Assembly (NCBI RefSeq): GCF_042686025.1
Contig: NZ_JBHUOZ010000001.1
Span: 1,302,001 to 1,366,000, forward strand
Direction of reading: 5' to 3'
Source: Terrimonas rubra
GTDB taxonomy: Bacteria; Bacteroidota; Bacteroidia; Chitinophagales; Chitinophagaceae
Length of the DNA: 64,000 nucleotides
Part shown: piece by piece, positions 36,001 through 44,044 of the stretch
Numbering within the stretch: position 1 is the stretch's first letter
Layout of the letters: every line of letters begins with the position of its first letter
Program-made: the position numbers and the translations under genes
The notes under the pieces: model-generated
The model's database searches: none
What the model saw: the letters and a program-made list of their open reading frames with translations, nothing else
Told to the model about the DNA's origin: nothing

Positions 36001-38876
36001 ATGGTAATAAAAGTGGCAGTGGTGCTGTAACGGTGAACGAGGGTGCCCTGGCCGGAACCGGCTCACTGAGCGGCAATGTAACCGTGGTAACAGGTGCAAT
36101 AGAGCCGGGCGACAGCGCTGTAGGCACACTTACTTTAAGAAATAACCTTATACTGGAAACAGGTGCAAAAGTGAATATCGATATTAATAAGACCAATGGT
36201 ACCTGGGATAAAATAAATGTTACCAATGCCATTAACTACAATGGCATACTTAACCTGCAGATAACCGGTACCCTGGCATCAGGCGATGAATTTAAAATAT
36301 TTACTTCGGGTGACTATACCGGTAACTTTACGGCTATTCAGCCCGCAGAGCCGGGAGCAGGATTACAATGGCGCTTTACACCGGAAACCGGTGTGTTAGA
36401 AGTGGTGGAGCCGGGCTTTGTAAAAGCGCCCTCCAACTTGAATGCTGTTACCGGGCTGTATACAACGCCATCCGTATCTCCTTATGTAACATTAAGCTGG
36501 CAGGATAATGCTGAGAACGAATTACATTTTGTTATTGAACGTTCTACGGATGGTACAAACTTTACTGCCATCGGGCAGGTAGCAGCTAATGCTACTACCT
36601 ATACGGATAATGATGTGGAAGATGATACAAAATATTATTATCGCATTAAGGCGGTAGGCGATATTAAAGAATCCATCTACTCCTCTGTTGTAGAGATAAC
36701 CACGCCATCCTTAACCGCTACACCTGACCAGGCAAGCGCGCCTGCACCCGCAAACCTGTCAGAAAATATAATATTAACCAATGGCAAAGTAACCCTGGAT
36801 TGGACAGGAAGCACCAATACCATTACTTATACTGTTTACCTGGGAACAACGCCGGGTGCCTTAACCAAACTGGGTGATGTGGCTTACAGTGCGGATGCTT
36901 CACTGGAAACAAGCGTACTAGAGCCAAACACGGTTTACTACTGGCGTGTGGATGCGACCAATGTAAACGGTACAACCACCGGTATCGAGTGGCAATTTAA
37001 AACATCAGCTATACCCGGGGTGCAAAACGGTGATTACCGTTCACGGCAATCCGGAACCTGGGAAGATATCAATACCTGGCAGCGATATGACGGCCCTGCT
37101 GAAGCCTGGGTAAATGCAGATGCGGTACCCGGCAGTAATATTACCATTGTTATTGGCAGTGGTCATAATGTTACCATCGGTGGTACCAAAACGGTTAAAA
37201 CCCTGGTGATAGAGAATGGCGGTACATTCAGGTCAACCGGCAGTGTACGTAACCTAAGGGTAAGTGATATGGTGCTGAACTACGGCACATTCGGCAACAG
37301 TGGTTCCACTTCTACCGAAAGAGTGAACCTGCATCCCTGGCTGGCCAATGGTACGGTAACTATCGGCGGCACCGGCACTTTATACCTGGGTAATTTTGGC
37401 GTAGGCACCCTGGCCCAAAATCTTGATGTGATCATTGATGCCAATATTAATTTAAACAACTATTTCCGTGCCTACTGGGATCCGGCCAGTACCGATAATA
37501 CGGAGACATTGACCCAGGAGGATGATAATGTTACAGTGACCATTAACCCGGGTAAAACAGTAACCTTCGGCTCCAACGCGGTTTTCCATGTATCAACTTC
37601 AAGTACCACCAATACCGCGGCTTATTTTGGTAAGTATACCTACAATATATTGGGCACACTGAATATGAGCGGCGCTACCGGTACCAACTCATCCGTAATA
37701 GGTCATGCAACAAAGGCCAATAGTAAAATAACCATCAATGTAGAAGGTAGCTGGCTAACGGGTACAGCCATGCGTTTGGTGACATCTGCAAGCACACCTG
37801 CCGCTGGTTTATTGGAATTGAATATTAAAGGCAATGGCCTGGTGGATGCTTCTGTAAGGAGCACCAACCTGGTACAATCCAATACACATACCACTATTCC
37901 CTGGAATATAACCGGTAATGGTGTTTTACGCCAGCAGGTAGCGGCCAATGCTACCGTAACCTATCATACTGCTGCCAGTGGTTTGTATAGCCCGGTACGC
38001 ATTAAAAACAACGGAGCAGCAGGCGCAGTAGAAGTGGGTGTGCAGGATCATATCACGCCGCCGATTACCAGCCCGGAAGCAGTGGTGAAGAACCAGTACA
38101 ATATTTCTCCGGTAACTGCCGGCGCCAACCTGGATATTTCCCTGGGTTGGATCACTGCCAGCCAGGGTACTTTATTTAACCCGGCTGCCGCTTTACGTAT
38201 CGATCATTATAACGGCTCAGCCTGGGATACCAGGGCTGCTGCCGCAAGCGGCACAGGTACTATCGCCAGCCCTTATTATGCAACAGCTACAGGCATAACC
38301 GGTTTCTCTCCGTTTATTGTGGCCAACCAGCAATCAGCCTTACCGGCCAGATTACTGTCATTTGAAGGGACTAAAAAAGATAAGGATGTACTGTTACAAT
38401 GGGTAACTGCCGAAGAGGTGAACGTGAAAGAGTATACTATTGAACGTAGTACCGATGGCAACAGCTTTGCGCCTGTAGGCAGTGTAGCCGCTGTAACCAT
38501 GCCTGCCGCATTAAATAACTATAGCTTTACCGATGTTGATCCTGCTATAGATATGGCCTACTACCGTTTAAAAATTAATGATCATGACGGCAGCCACCGT
38601 TACAGCAAGATCATTATGATAAGGGTAGGTACTGCGGTGAAAATTGTTTCTCTGGCACCTAATCCTGCCTACAAACAAATAACGGTTAAACATAGTACGG
38701 CCAATGATAAAGCCACCATCACCATCATGAGTATAACCGGTAAGCTGGTACATACAGAGAAAGTGGCTGCGGGTAATACCCAAACCACTATTGATGTAAA
38801 CAGGCTGATCCCCGGTATTTATACCCTGGTATGGAATGACGGCACACAGCAAACAATCAAATTCGTGAAAAACTAA
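33060..38876 (+). CDS. Giant T9SS-secreted pectate-lyase-like multidomain protein
   Basis: 1938 residues. Signal peptide 1-29 (LLLNYSAMAQ). A pectate-lyase-like right-handed beta-helix at about 30-380 (FPGAEGFGKFATGGRTGSVY, GSLRDAVSQPNRIVVFDVAG, FDHCSISWGRDETFSI); a calcium-binding DTDGDGIPDSWE motif near 385; fibronectin type III-like domains near 440-525, 1120-1215 and 1225-1320; a long stretch of autotransporter-associated beta repeats at about 540-1110 (SGNTYSGATVLHNGVIAFG); a further beta-helix-like part at about 1325-1750; and a type A T9SS C-terminal domain at 1859-1938 (APNPAYKQITVKH ... GIYTLVWNDG). It should be exported and surface-attached or released by T9SS and cleave pectin. A separate terminator follows. 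Confidence 0.92.
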   Translation: MMKKIVQLPVFTKVLFVMLVLLLNYSAMAQLPAFPGAEGFGKFATGGRTGSVYRVTNLNNSGAGSLRDAVSQPNRIVVFDVAGVIRITSRIVVSNNIYIAGQTAPGEGITVYGNGWSFSNAHNTICRYIRIRMGATGDSGKDAVGIADGKNMIFDHCSISWGRDETFSINSSTSENITIQNTIMSQGLMTHSAGGLMQAPGGITLYRNLYVDNQTRNNKIKGINQYVNNLVYNWTSGAYIMGGDSQGESFANAVGNVFIQGPGNGTRPFSVGNSLYHIYENDNLHDNNRNGVFDPYVIPQNEFGGGPDFQATPYNYPTLPTVAANTLLADLLPTVGASLPYRDLADYYVVNEVRSLGLRGEFIAKEDVLPFGAPSSWNLWAGNARVDTDGDGIPDSWETANGLNPASPADAMQIASNGYTNIENYINGIVAADSQEFLRAPLSLKRDSATQSSLYLSWLDYTEKETGYIIERKVNGVFVEIGRTAPNVNTYEVSGLQPEESGTYRVRAFNGSTESANSNELTAKTRPVEVPVVDPDTFVPDLTWTGATNQQWDISTQNWVNSTNTASLFTNDSKLLFGEAGAGGQTIQVPATVTPGDILFKSDGNYTLAGPGILAGTSSVNKTGAGSLVLASGNTYSGATVLHNGVIAFGQLAHGGQPSSIGSSLNYGFNWVWKGGTWNYTGGNATTDRQAIIDKSTVFSVEQAGTTVTFNGELSGVGGLIKEGPGRLSLRAVNPYEGETVIKGGVLEVYPLSTGTETENIIHNGMALGTSNIVKFEGGTLTSRGGSDAFYETYPMSFHIKEGTENTFAPQRTANLKMDVSGSGTLNYDISYSRELIQGDWSGFTGKLNANGIGTLTNGERPMLMIDNGVGFPNTLVNATGNTKITTYSNNRTLYLGGLSGTSGTTLASGDKNAGGTVTWVVGGANTNETFAGVINNEAYGSSSAQGTTHIVKEGEGIWRLTNTNPYNGTTTVETGVLVVNGNKSGSGAVTVNEGALAGTGSLSGNVTVVTGAIEPGDSAVGTLTLRNNLILETGAKVNIDINKTNGTWDKINVTNAINYNGILNLQITGTLASGDEFKIFTSGDYTGNFTAIQPAEPGAGLQWRFTPETGVLEVVEPGFVKAPSNLNAVTGLYTTPSVSPYVTLSWQDNAENELHFVIERSTDGTNFTAIGQVAANATTYTDNDVEDDTKYYYRIKAVGDIKESIYSSVVEITTPSLTATPDQASAPAPANLSENIILTNGKVTLDWTGSTNTITYTVYLGTTPGALTKLGDVAYSADASLETSVLEPNTVYYWRVDATNVNGTTTGIEWQFKTSAIPGVQNGDYRSRQSGTWEDINTWQRYDGPAEAWVNADAVPGSNITIVIGSGHNVTIGGTKTVKTLVIENGGTFRSTGSVRNLRVSDMVLNYGTFGNSGSTSTERVNLHPWLANGTVTIGGTGTLYLGNFGVGTLAQNLDVIIDANINLNNYFRAYWDPASTDNTETLTQEDDNVTVTINPGKTVTFGSNAVFHVSTSSTTNTAAYFGKYTYNILGTLNMSGATGTNSSVIGHATKANSKITINVEGSWLTGTAMRLVTSASTPAAGLLELNIKGNGLVDASVRSTNLVQSNTHTTIPWNITGNGVLRQQVAANATVTYHTAASGLYSPVRIKNNGAAGAVEVGVQDHITPPITSPEAVVKNQYNISPVTAGANLDISLGWITASQGTLFNPAAALRIDHYNGSAWDTRAAAASGTGTIASPYYATATGITGFSPFIVANQQSALPARLLSFEGTKKDKDVLLQWVTAEEVNVKEYTIERSTDGNSFAPVGSVAAVTMPAALNNYSFTDVDPAIDMAYYRLKINDHDGSHRYSKIIMIRVGTAVKIVSLAPNPAYKQITVKHSTANDKATITIMSITGKLVHTEKVAAGNTQTTIDVNRLIPGIYTLVWNDGTQQTIKFVKN

Positions 38877-38899
38877 CAGCTGAAATTGCTATTTGTTAA

Positions 38900-38930
38900 G
38901 CCATTGCAGGTAAACTGCAATGGCTTTTTT
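38900..38930 (+). terminator. Intrinsic terminator after the giant gene
   Basis: GCCATTGCAG (38900-38909) and CTGCAATGGC (38915-38924) form a perfect 10-bp stem followed by six T. Confidence 0.9.
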
Positions 38931-39004
38931 ATTACCGCCCCTTTAATATAAAAAAGTAGGAAGCCTGTTCTAACAGAAACCCTTTTACAGGAAATTTAAC
39001 CCCA

Positions 39005-39029
39005 TAAAAAAGCCCTGCATGTGCAGGGC
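39005..39029 (-). terminator. Intrinsic terminator of the acyl-CoA synthetase gene
   Basis: Minus-strand GCCCTGCA-CA-TGCAGGGC stem followed by TTTTTT, 26 nt after the stop of the convergent synthetase gene. Confidence 0.88.
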
Positions 39030-39054
39030 CTTGTATAGAATGGCTTTTTTATTG

Positions 39055-40839
39055 TTAACTATAGATACGTTCAACGGCATCCTTATGTTTTTCCATAATC
39101 ACCTTCCGTTTCATGGACAGTTTGGGTGTTAACTCGCCGCTGTCAACACTCCACTCGGTAGGGATCAGTTCAAACTTTTTAATCTGTTCTACCTGGTTAA
39201 AGTTCTGGTTATAACGTTCCACCGTTTCTTTCATTACTTTTTTAACCTGTTCGTTCTGTAAGGCTTCTTCTTTATTGGTAAAAGCAATGCCGTTATCCCG
39301 CATCCAGTCTTTAATGGCCTGTATGGAGGGTACGATCAAAGCGCCTACAAATTTCTGGTTCTCGCCAACCACCAGTATCTGTTCAATAAACCGGCTTTCC
39401 TTCATCTTGTTTTCAATCGGCTGCGGGGCTACATACTTACCGCCACTGGTTTTAAACAGTTCCTTTTTACGGTCGGTAATTTTTAAATACCTGTTCTTTA
39501 CCCATACACCAATATCACCGGTATATAACCAGCCGTCTTTCACCGTTTCAGCAGTAAGGTCAGGACGTTTATAATACCCCTGCATCACACATGGGCCTTT
39601 TGTCAGCACTTCACCATCTTCTGCCAGCTTTACTTCAATACCTTCAATAGGCGGGCCTACCGTGCCGTACATAGCATCCTGTGCACGGTTCACACAAATA
39701 ACAGGGCTGTTTTCTGTAGGGCCGTAACCTTCAAAAACCGGTATCCCGGCTGCATTAAAAATGCGTAACAATCTTTCCGATGCAGCGGCGCCGCCGGTAA
39801 TAATAAACTTAATATTTCCACCCAGCGCCTCGCGCCATTTACTGAATACCAGTTTACGGGCAATGGCTAATTTTATATTATAGAAAAAACCCGGGCTTAC
39901 ATTATTATCGTACTTCGCCCCTAATGCAACACTCCAGAAAAACAGTGCACGTTTAATGCCTTTGAGCTCGTTGCCCTTGGTCATTATTTTTTCATACACT
40001 TTTTCCAGCAAACGCGGAACTGTGGTAAAACCATCCGGCTGCACCTCTTTCAGGTTATCGCCAATGGTATCCAGGCTTTCAGCATAATAAATACTGATGC
40101 CGCTGTATAAATAGATATAGGTAATTAACTTTTCAAAAATATGATTGAGCGGTAAAAAGCTCAGTGTTTTTTGGTGCGGCGCATCAGGGAAAGGAAAACT
40201 GGCCCTGGAAAAAAACACACAGCTGATGATATTGCTGTGACTTAACATAACACCTTTAGGCGTACCCGTTGTACCCGAAGTATAAATAATGGTAGCCGTA
40301 TGGTGATTGCTGATACTGTTTTTTATTTTTTCCACCTGTTCCAGGCTTTCATTGTCGGCCATTTCCAATAAAGTAGAAAAATGCGGTGTGCCATTAATAT
40401 GGGCAAAAGAATAAATACCCTTTAGGCTTGGTATTTTATCTTTAAGATCGTTTATTTTGTTAAACAATGCTTCATCGCTTACAAACATATACTTAACCCC
40501 CGAGTCATTTAAAATAAACTCAATTTCAAGCGGGTTGGTCGTGGGATAAATAGGTATAAGAATGGCGCCTATTTGCTGTGTGGCCAGGTCCGTGATCACC
40601 CATTCAGGACGGTTGTTACTGATGATGCCGATCTTGTCACTTCCTTCAGCCGTAAAATCATTGCCGCTCACGCCCAGTTTTAATAAACCGGCAGACAGTT
40701 TATTGGCAGCTATTTCCACATCCTGGGTGGTATAACTTTTCCATTGGCCATCTACCTTGGCATTCAGCATATCCGGCTTCGGATATTTCTCTAACTGGTG
40801 GGCAACTGCATCAAAAAGTCTGTACGAAGGATATTCCAT
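39055..40839 (-). CDS. Long-chain acyl-CoA synthetase (AMP-forming)
   Basis: 594-residue adenylate-forming enzyme that activates fatty acids to acyl-CoA. ANL superfamily motifs: the P-loop-like TIIYTSGTTGTPKGVMLSHSN near residue 180, EGYGPTENSPVICVN near 370, the YTGDIG motif near 435, and the hinge DRKKELFKTSGGKYVAPQPIE near 455. The length and the LPLNHIFEK segment fit the long-chain branch common in Bacteroidota. It is a monocistronic minus-strand gene with its own terminator. Cytoplasmic or membrane associated. Confidence 0.95.
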   Translation of the reverse strand: MEYPSYRLFDAVAHQLEKYPKPDMLNAKVDGQWKSYTTQDVEIAANKLSAGLLKLGVSGNDFTAEGSDKIGIISNNRPEWVITDLATQQIGAILIPIYPTTNPLEIEFILNDSGVKYMFVSDEALFNKINDLKDKIPSLKGIYSFAHINGTPHFSTLLEMADNESLEQVEKIKNSISNHHTATIIYTSGTTGTPKGVMLSHSNIISCVFFSRASFPFPDAPHQKTLSFLPLNHIFEKLITYIYLYSGISIYYAESLDTIGDNLKEVQPDGFTTVPRLLEKVYEKIMTKGNELKGIKRALFFWSVALGAKYDNNVSPGFFYNIKLAIARKLVFSKWREALGGNIKFIITGGAAASERLLRIFNAAGIPVFEGYGPTENSPVICVNRAQDAMYGTVGPPIEGIEVKLAEDGEVLTKGPCVMQGYYKRPDLTAETVKDGWLYTGDIGVWVKNRYLKITDRKKELFKTSGGKYVAPQPIENKMKESRFIEQILVVGENQKFVGALIVPSIQAIKDWMRDNGIAFTNKEEALQNEQVKKVMKETVERYNQNFNQVEQIKKFELIPTEWSVDSGELTPKLSMKRKVIMEKHKDAVERIYS

Positions 40840-41020
40840 ATTGACAACGTCGTTAAAGTTTTAAATATAGCAAAAATGTGGCGATTGGCGAATTAAAAAA
40901 TGGTTAGAAGGACAACAGCAAGAGGAATTCAGCTATGAGATTTCAGATGGAGCTACTTAGGTAGTTTTACTCCCTTAGCGGTAACTATACAGGTTCTGGG
41001 CTTTTAAATTTCAGGAGCCC

Positions 41021-41070
41021 CGCAGTAATACAAATGGCATCGCCTGTTGCGTCGCACACTGCATCGTTCC
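41021..41070 (+). repeat. Dispersed intergenic repeat, family 2, copy D
   Basis: CGCAGTAATACAAATGGCAT, then CGCCTGTTGCGTCGCACACT; shares GGCATCG and TTGCGTCGCACA with copy C (25333-25393). It lies between the synthetase and the TPR gene in a 344-bp gap that also holds a terminator and array S4. Confidence 0.55.
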
Positions 41071-41090
41071 AATCGCTGATCAGCATTAAA

Positions 41091-41124
41091 AGAAAAATAA
41101 AAGCGGAAGTAATACTCCCGCTTT
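41091..41124 (-). terminator. Probable terminator of the TPR gene
   Basis: Minus-strand AAAGCGG (41118-41124) pairs with CCGCTTT (41100-41106), followed by a T-rich TATTTTTCT tract; 60 nt after the TPR stop codon. Confidence 0.65.
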
Positions 41125-41150
41125 CATCAAATATTTCTATAAAAGGTACA

Positions 41151-41185
41151 CAAATCTTAAATCTTAATTCTCAAATCTGAAATCT
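41151..41185 (+). repeat. Heptamer-phased array S4 abutting the TPR gene stop
   Basis: Five perfect 7-mers: CAAATCT TAAATCT TAATTCT CAAATCT GAAATCT. The last two bases are part of the stop codon of the minus-strand TPR gene (41184-41186). Confidence 0.85.
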
Positions 41186-42200
41186 AATTCGTCTGGTAAT
41201 TCTGTCCCTTTGGCATTTTAAAAATACGGGTCTTCTGAAAGTTGGTGAACTTCTCGTATGCGTCCGCATGTGTTTTGGTCCAGTTATCGTAAGAGGCCAG
41301 GTCCTGTACAGCACCAAATAACCATTGGTTATAAGCATCAAACAATCCGTCCTGTAACAGTTGTTGCTGGAAATCGAATAATTTATAAGGGAATTTAGCA
41401 GCGTAGGTCTGGTACCAGTCCAGTATAAAACGGGTACGCACCATGGTCAGCGTTTCTGCGGTAACACCCCGGCTGATCACCGAAGTTTGTTTACCCATGG
41501 TTTGTAAAAAAGCATTGCTGAATTCGTTCTTGTTTTTTGCCATACCCTTGGTGATATCGGCATCGGCAAATAATTTTTCTTTATAACCGTCCAGTAATAA
41601 CTGTTTCATGGCAGCGCCGCGTTCGGACAGGCTTTCCATATTTACAAATATCTCCCCGTAAATAAGGCTCCATACTTTATCGCGTGTAAAAAAGTAGTGA
41701 CGGGCAGCGTTATAATAATTGCCGCTGTAGGCAGGGTCTACCTGTATGCCTTTTTCCCACAGGGCAATGGCATCGGTTATATTTTTAGCGGAGTATAACA
41801 ATTCACCGTATTCACTGTATAGCGGGCCACTTTCCGGGAATTTTTTAATGGCTTTTTTATACATCTTCTCACAATCCTTCACTTCCTCTAAAGCTTTGTA
41901 CACGTTGCCTGCTATCTGGTAACTGATCACATCGGCGTCCTCGCGGTTAACCATCTGTTTTACCTGCTCCAGTGCTTTTGTATAATCACGTTTCAAATAA
42001 TAATTCATGGTCAGGTCCTTGATCAGCTCCAGGTTGCCTTTATCCTGCTCCAAAGCACGGTTTAAAATAATAATGGCATTATTATAATCACCGGAATAAG
42101 TAAATTTTTTGGCATTGGCCTGCATGGTCTTCACATCTTCCTGCGCAAATGCAGCAAAGGAAAGCAGGCTGGCCAGTAAAAAGGATGAAAATCTTTTCAT
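41184..42200 (-). CDS. Periplasmic tetratricopeptide-repeat protein
   Basis: 338 residues with a signal peptide (FLLASLLSFAAFAQ). Residues ~25-185 contain about four to five TPR-like helical pairs (AKKFTYSGDYNNAIIILNRALEQDKGN, LTMNYYLKRDYTKALEQVKQMV, AGNVYKALEEVKDCEKMYKKAIKKFPES, YGELLYSAKNITDAIALWEKGIQVDPA). The C-terminal half is a helical extension of unknown type. TPR proteins mediate protein interactions; the partner here is unknown. Single gene, with a heptamer array starting in its stop codon. Confidence 0.85.
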   Translation of the reverse strand: MKRFSSFLLASLLSFAAFAQEDVKTMQANAKKFTYSGDYNNAIIILNRALEQDKGNLELIKDLTMNYYLKRDYTKALEQVKQMVNREDADVISYQIAGNVYKALEEVKDCEKMYKKAIKKFPESGPLYSEYGELLYSAKNITDAIALWEKGIQVDPAYSGNYYNAARHYFFTRDKVWSLIYGEIFVNMESLSERGAAMKQLLLDGYKEKLFADADITKGMAKNKNEFSNAFLQTMGKQTSVISRGVTAETLTMVRTRFILDWYQTYAAKFPYKLFDFQQQLLQDGLFDAYNQWLFGAVQDLASYDNWTKTHADAYEKFTNFQKTRIFKMPKGQNYQTN

Positions 42201-42333
42201 CTATACATATTTAAATTTATCAAAATAGGGCGCCACAAAATAAGCAAATATTGTGCTGATAATTGGTTTAGGAGGGGAAGATTAACAAAATGCTCGGTTT
42301 TACCGGTGAATCATAAGAATAATCCGAACAATG

Positions 42334-42660
42334 TTATATGAGTTGTAACTGCTGATTTTCAATGGTTACATTAAAGTGTATATCGGCTTTCAGGGCTTTA
42401 AATACTTTTAAAATGGTATCAATGGTGGCACTGTTGGTACTGCTTTCTAATTTAGATATCTGGGCTTTCTGCACGCCTACCAGTTTGCCCAGTTTCTCCT
42501 GGGTAAGGTTACGTTGCTGTCTTGCCGCCTTTATCATCCTGCCTAATACATCCATACTCAGCTCATATTCATAGGCTTCTCTTTCTGCAGTACCCTTGTT
42601 TCCTATGTATTTGTCCTTCATCTCGGTTAATGAGTAAGACTTGAGTCGCATTTTGCCCAT
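42334..42660 (-). CDS. XRE-type regulator resembling HigA antitoxins, no toxin neighbour
   Basis: 108 residues. The N-terminal part (LTEMKDKYIGNKGTAEREAYEYELSMDVLG) and the HTH (IKAARQQRNLTQEKLGKLVGVQKAQISKLESSTNSATIDTILKVFKALK) resemble HigA antitoxins of RelE/HigB-type systems. No toxin frame is present on either side, so it is an orphan antitoxin or a plain transcription factor. A TTGTTTCCA/TGGAAACAA palindrome 50 nt upstream is a likely autoregulatory operator. Confidence 0.88.
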   Translation of the reverse strand: MGKMRLKSYSLTEMKDKYIGNKGTAEREAYEYELSMDVLGRMIKAARQQRNLTQEKLGKLVGVQKAQISKLESSTNSATIDTILKVFKALKADIHFNVTIENQQLQLI

Positions 42661-42697
42661 TTATTTACATTGAGTAGTATGGATTTTTTTGTGTAGG

Positions 42698-42705
42698 TAA
42701 AGATA
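42698..42705 (-). promoter_or_regulatory. Putative -7 box of the XRE gene
   Basis: TATCTTTA on the minus strand (7/8 match to TAnnTTTG). The operator palindrome covers the region just upstream, where the -33 element would be. Confidence 0.45.
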
Positions 42706-42709
42706 ATTA

Positions 42710-42731
42710 TTGTTTCCATATTTGGAAACAA
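42710..42731. promoter_or_regulatory. Palindromic operator of the XRE regulator
   Basis: TTGTTTCCA (42710-42718) and TGGAAACAA (42723-42731), perfect 9-bp arms with a 4-nt spacer, placed to block the promoter of the XRE gene. Confidence 0.65.
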
Positions 42732-42733
42732 AT

Positions 42734-42770
42734 AAAAATCCTCCATCAAGCGTTAAGCTCAATGGAGGAT
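42734..42770 (-). terminator. Intrinsic terminator of the serC-DUF1015 operon
   Basis: Minus-strand ATCCTCCATTGAGC pairs with GCTTGATGGAGGAT (two G-U pairs, 5-nt loop), followed by TTTTTATTTG; 46 nt after the DUF1015 stop. Confidence 0.85.
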
Positions 42771-42815
42771 ACGAGTATAATTGACAATATAGCCGGTTAA
42801 AATAATATAAATTGG

Positions 42816-44036
42816 TTACAATACATGCGTCAACAGGCCATCACGCAGTTTAGGCTCAAACCAGGTACTTTTAGGAGGCATTACATTACCGCTGTCCGCA
42901 ATATCAAACAATTGCTGGATGGTAACGGGGTACAGGCTGAAGGCTACTTTCATCTCGCCGCTGTTCACTCTTTTTTCCAGTTCGCCCAGGCCGCGGATAC
43001 CACCCACAAAATCAATACGGGTATCGGTGCGCTGGTCTTTAATATCCAGTATTTTGTCCAGTACGTTGTTCGATAAAATGGTTACATCCAATACACCAAT
43101 AGGATCGGTAGTATAACTGCCTTCACGGGCGGTGAGTATATACCACTGTTTATCGAGGTACATACCAAACTCGTGCAGGGAAGCCGGTTTAACCGGGTCG
43201 GCACTTTCGGTAATGGTAAACTCTTCCTGTAAGGCACTGATAAACGCACCTGTACTCAGGTTATTAAGGTCTTTTACCACCCGGTTGTAATCCATAATAG
43301 CCAGTTCGCTGGCAGGGAATATGGTGGTTAAAAAATATTTTGCTTCTGTGCTGTCGGGCAGGGCCTGGCTCACTTTTGCAGCCGAGGCAGCCCGGTGGTG
43401 ACCATCGGCAATATAGGTAGCAGGCACTTTGGTGGCAAACAGGTTGGTTATCTGCTCCACTGTGGCATCATCATCCACTGCCCAGATAGTATGTTGTATA
43501 GTATCGGTTGCGGTAAAATCGTATAAAGGCGTATGTGTTTTTTTCCAGTTGTTGATCAGTTCATCCAGCTCGGCCACATTATTATAAGCTAAAAACACAT
43601 TGCCGGTCTGCGCTTTAATGGTGCGCATATGGTCAATACGGTCCTTCTCTTTCTCGGGGCGGGTAAACTCGTGTTTTTTGATCACGTCGTTAAAATAATC
43701 CTCCACCGATGAAGCACACACCAGCCCGGTCTGCTCACGGCCGTCCATCACCAGCCGGTAAATATAATAACAGGGTTTGCTTTCGTGTAACAAAGTGCCA
43801 ACGGCAATAAAATCCTGCAGGTTGGCTGCTGCTTTATCGTATACCTGCTGGCTATGTGTATCAATATCGGCGGGCAGATCGACCTCGGCCTTGGTAATAT
43901 GTAAAAAAGAAAGCGGGTTATCTTTTACCTGCTCTCTTGCTTCTTTACTGTTCAATACATCATAGGGGGGCGATGCTACCTGGTGTGCAATATTCTGCGC
44001 GGGGCGTAAAGCTGCAAAGGGTTTAATAATTGCCAT
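42816..44036 (-). CDS. DUF1015 family protein
   Basis: 406-residue cytoplasmic protein of the DUF1015 family (PFAALRPAQNIAHQVASPPYDVLNSKEAR at the start; KKHEFTRPEKEKDRIDHMRTIKAQTGNVFLAYN; IADGHHRAASA; DQRTDTRIDFVGG). It may have a ParB/sulfiredoxin-like core. The biochemical activity is unknown, but it is regularly next to serine biosynthesis genes. Here it follows serC by 8 nt, which supports a role tied to serine or phosphoserine metabolism; a serine kinase role has been proposed for related proteins. Confidence 0.93.
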   Translation of the reverse strand: MAIIKPFAALRPAQNIAHQVASPPYDVLNSKEAREQVKDNPLSFLHITKAEVDLPADIDTHSQQVYDKAAANLQDFIAVGTLLHESKPCYYIYRLVMDGREQTGLVCASSVEDYFNDVIKKHEFTRPEKEKDRIDHMRTIKAQTGNVFLAYNNVAELDELINNWKKTHTPLYDFTATDTIQHTIWAVDDDATVEQITNLFATKVPATYIADGHHRAASAAKVSQALPDSTEAKYFLTTIFPASELAIMDYNRVVKDLNNLSTGAFISALQEEFTITESADPVKPASLHEFGMYLDKQWYILTAREGSYTTDPIGVLDVTILSNNVLDKILDIKDQRTDTRIDFVGGIRGLGELEKRVNSGEMKVAFSLYPVTIQQLFDIADSGNVMPPKSTWFEPKLRDGLLTHVL

Positions 44037-44044
44037 AAAATAAT

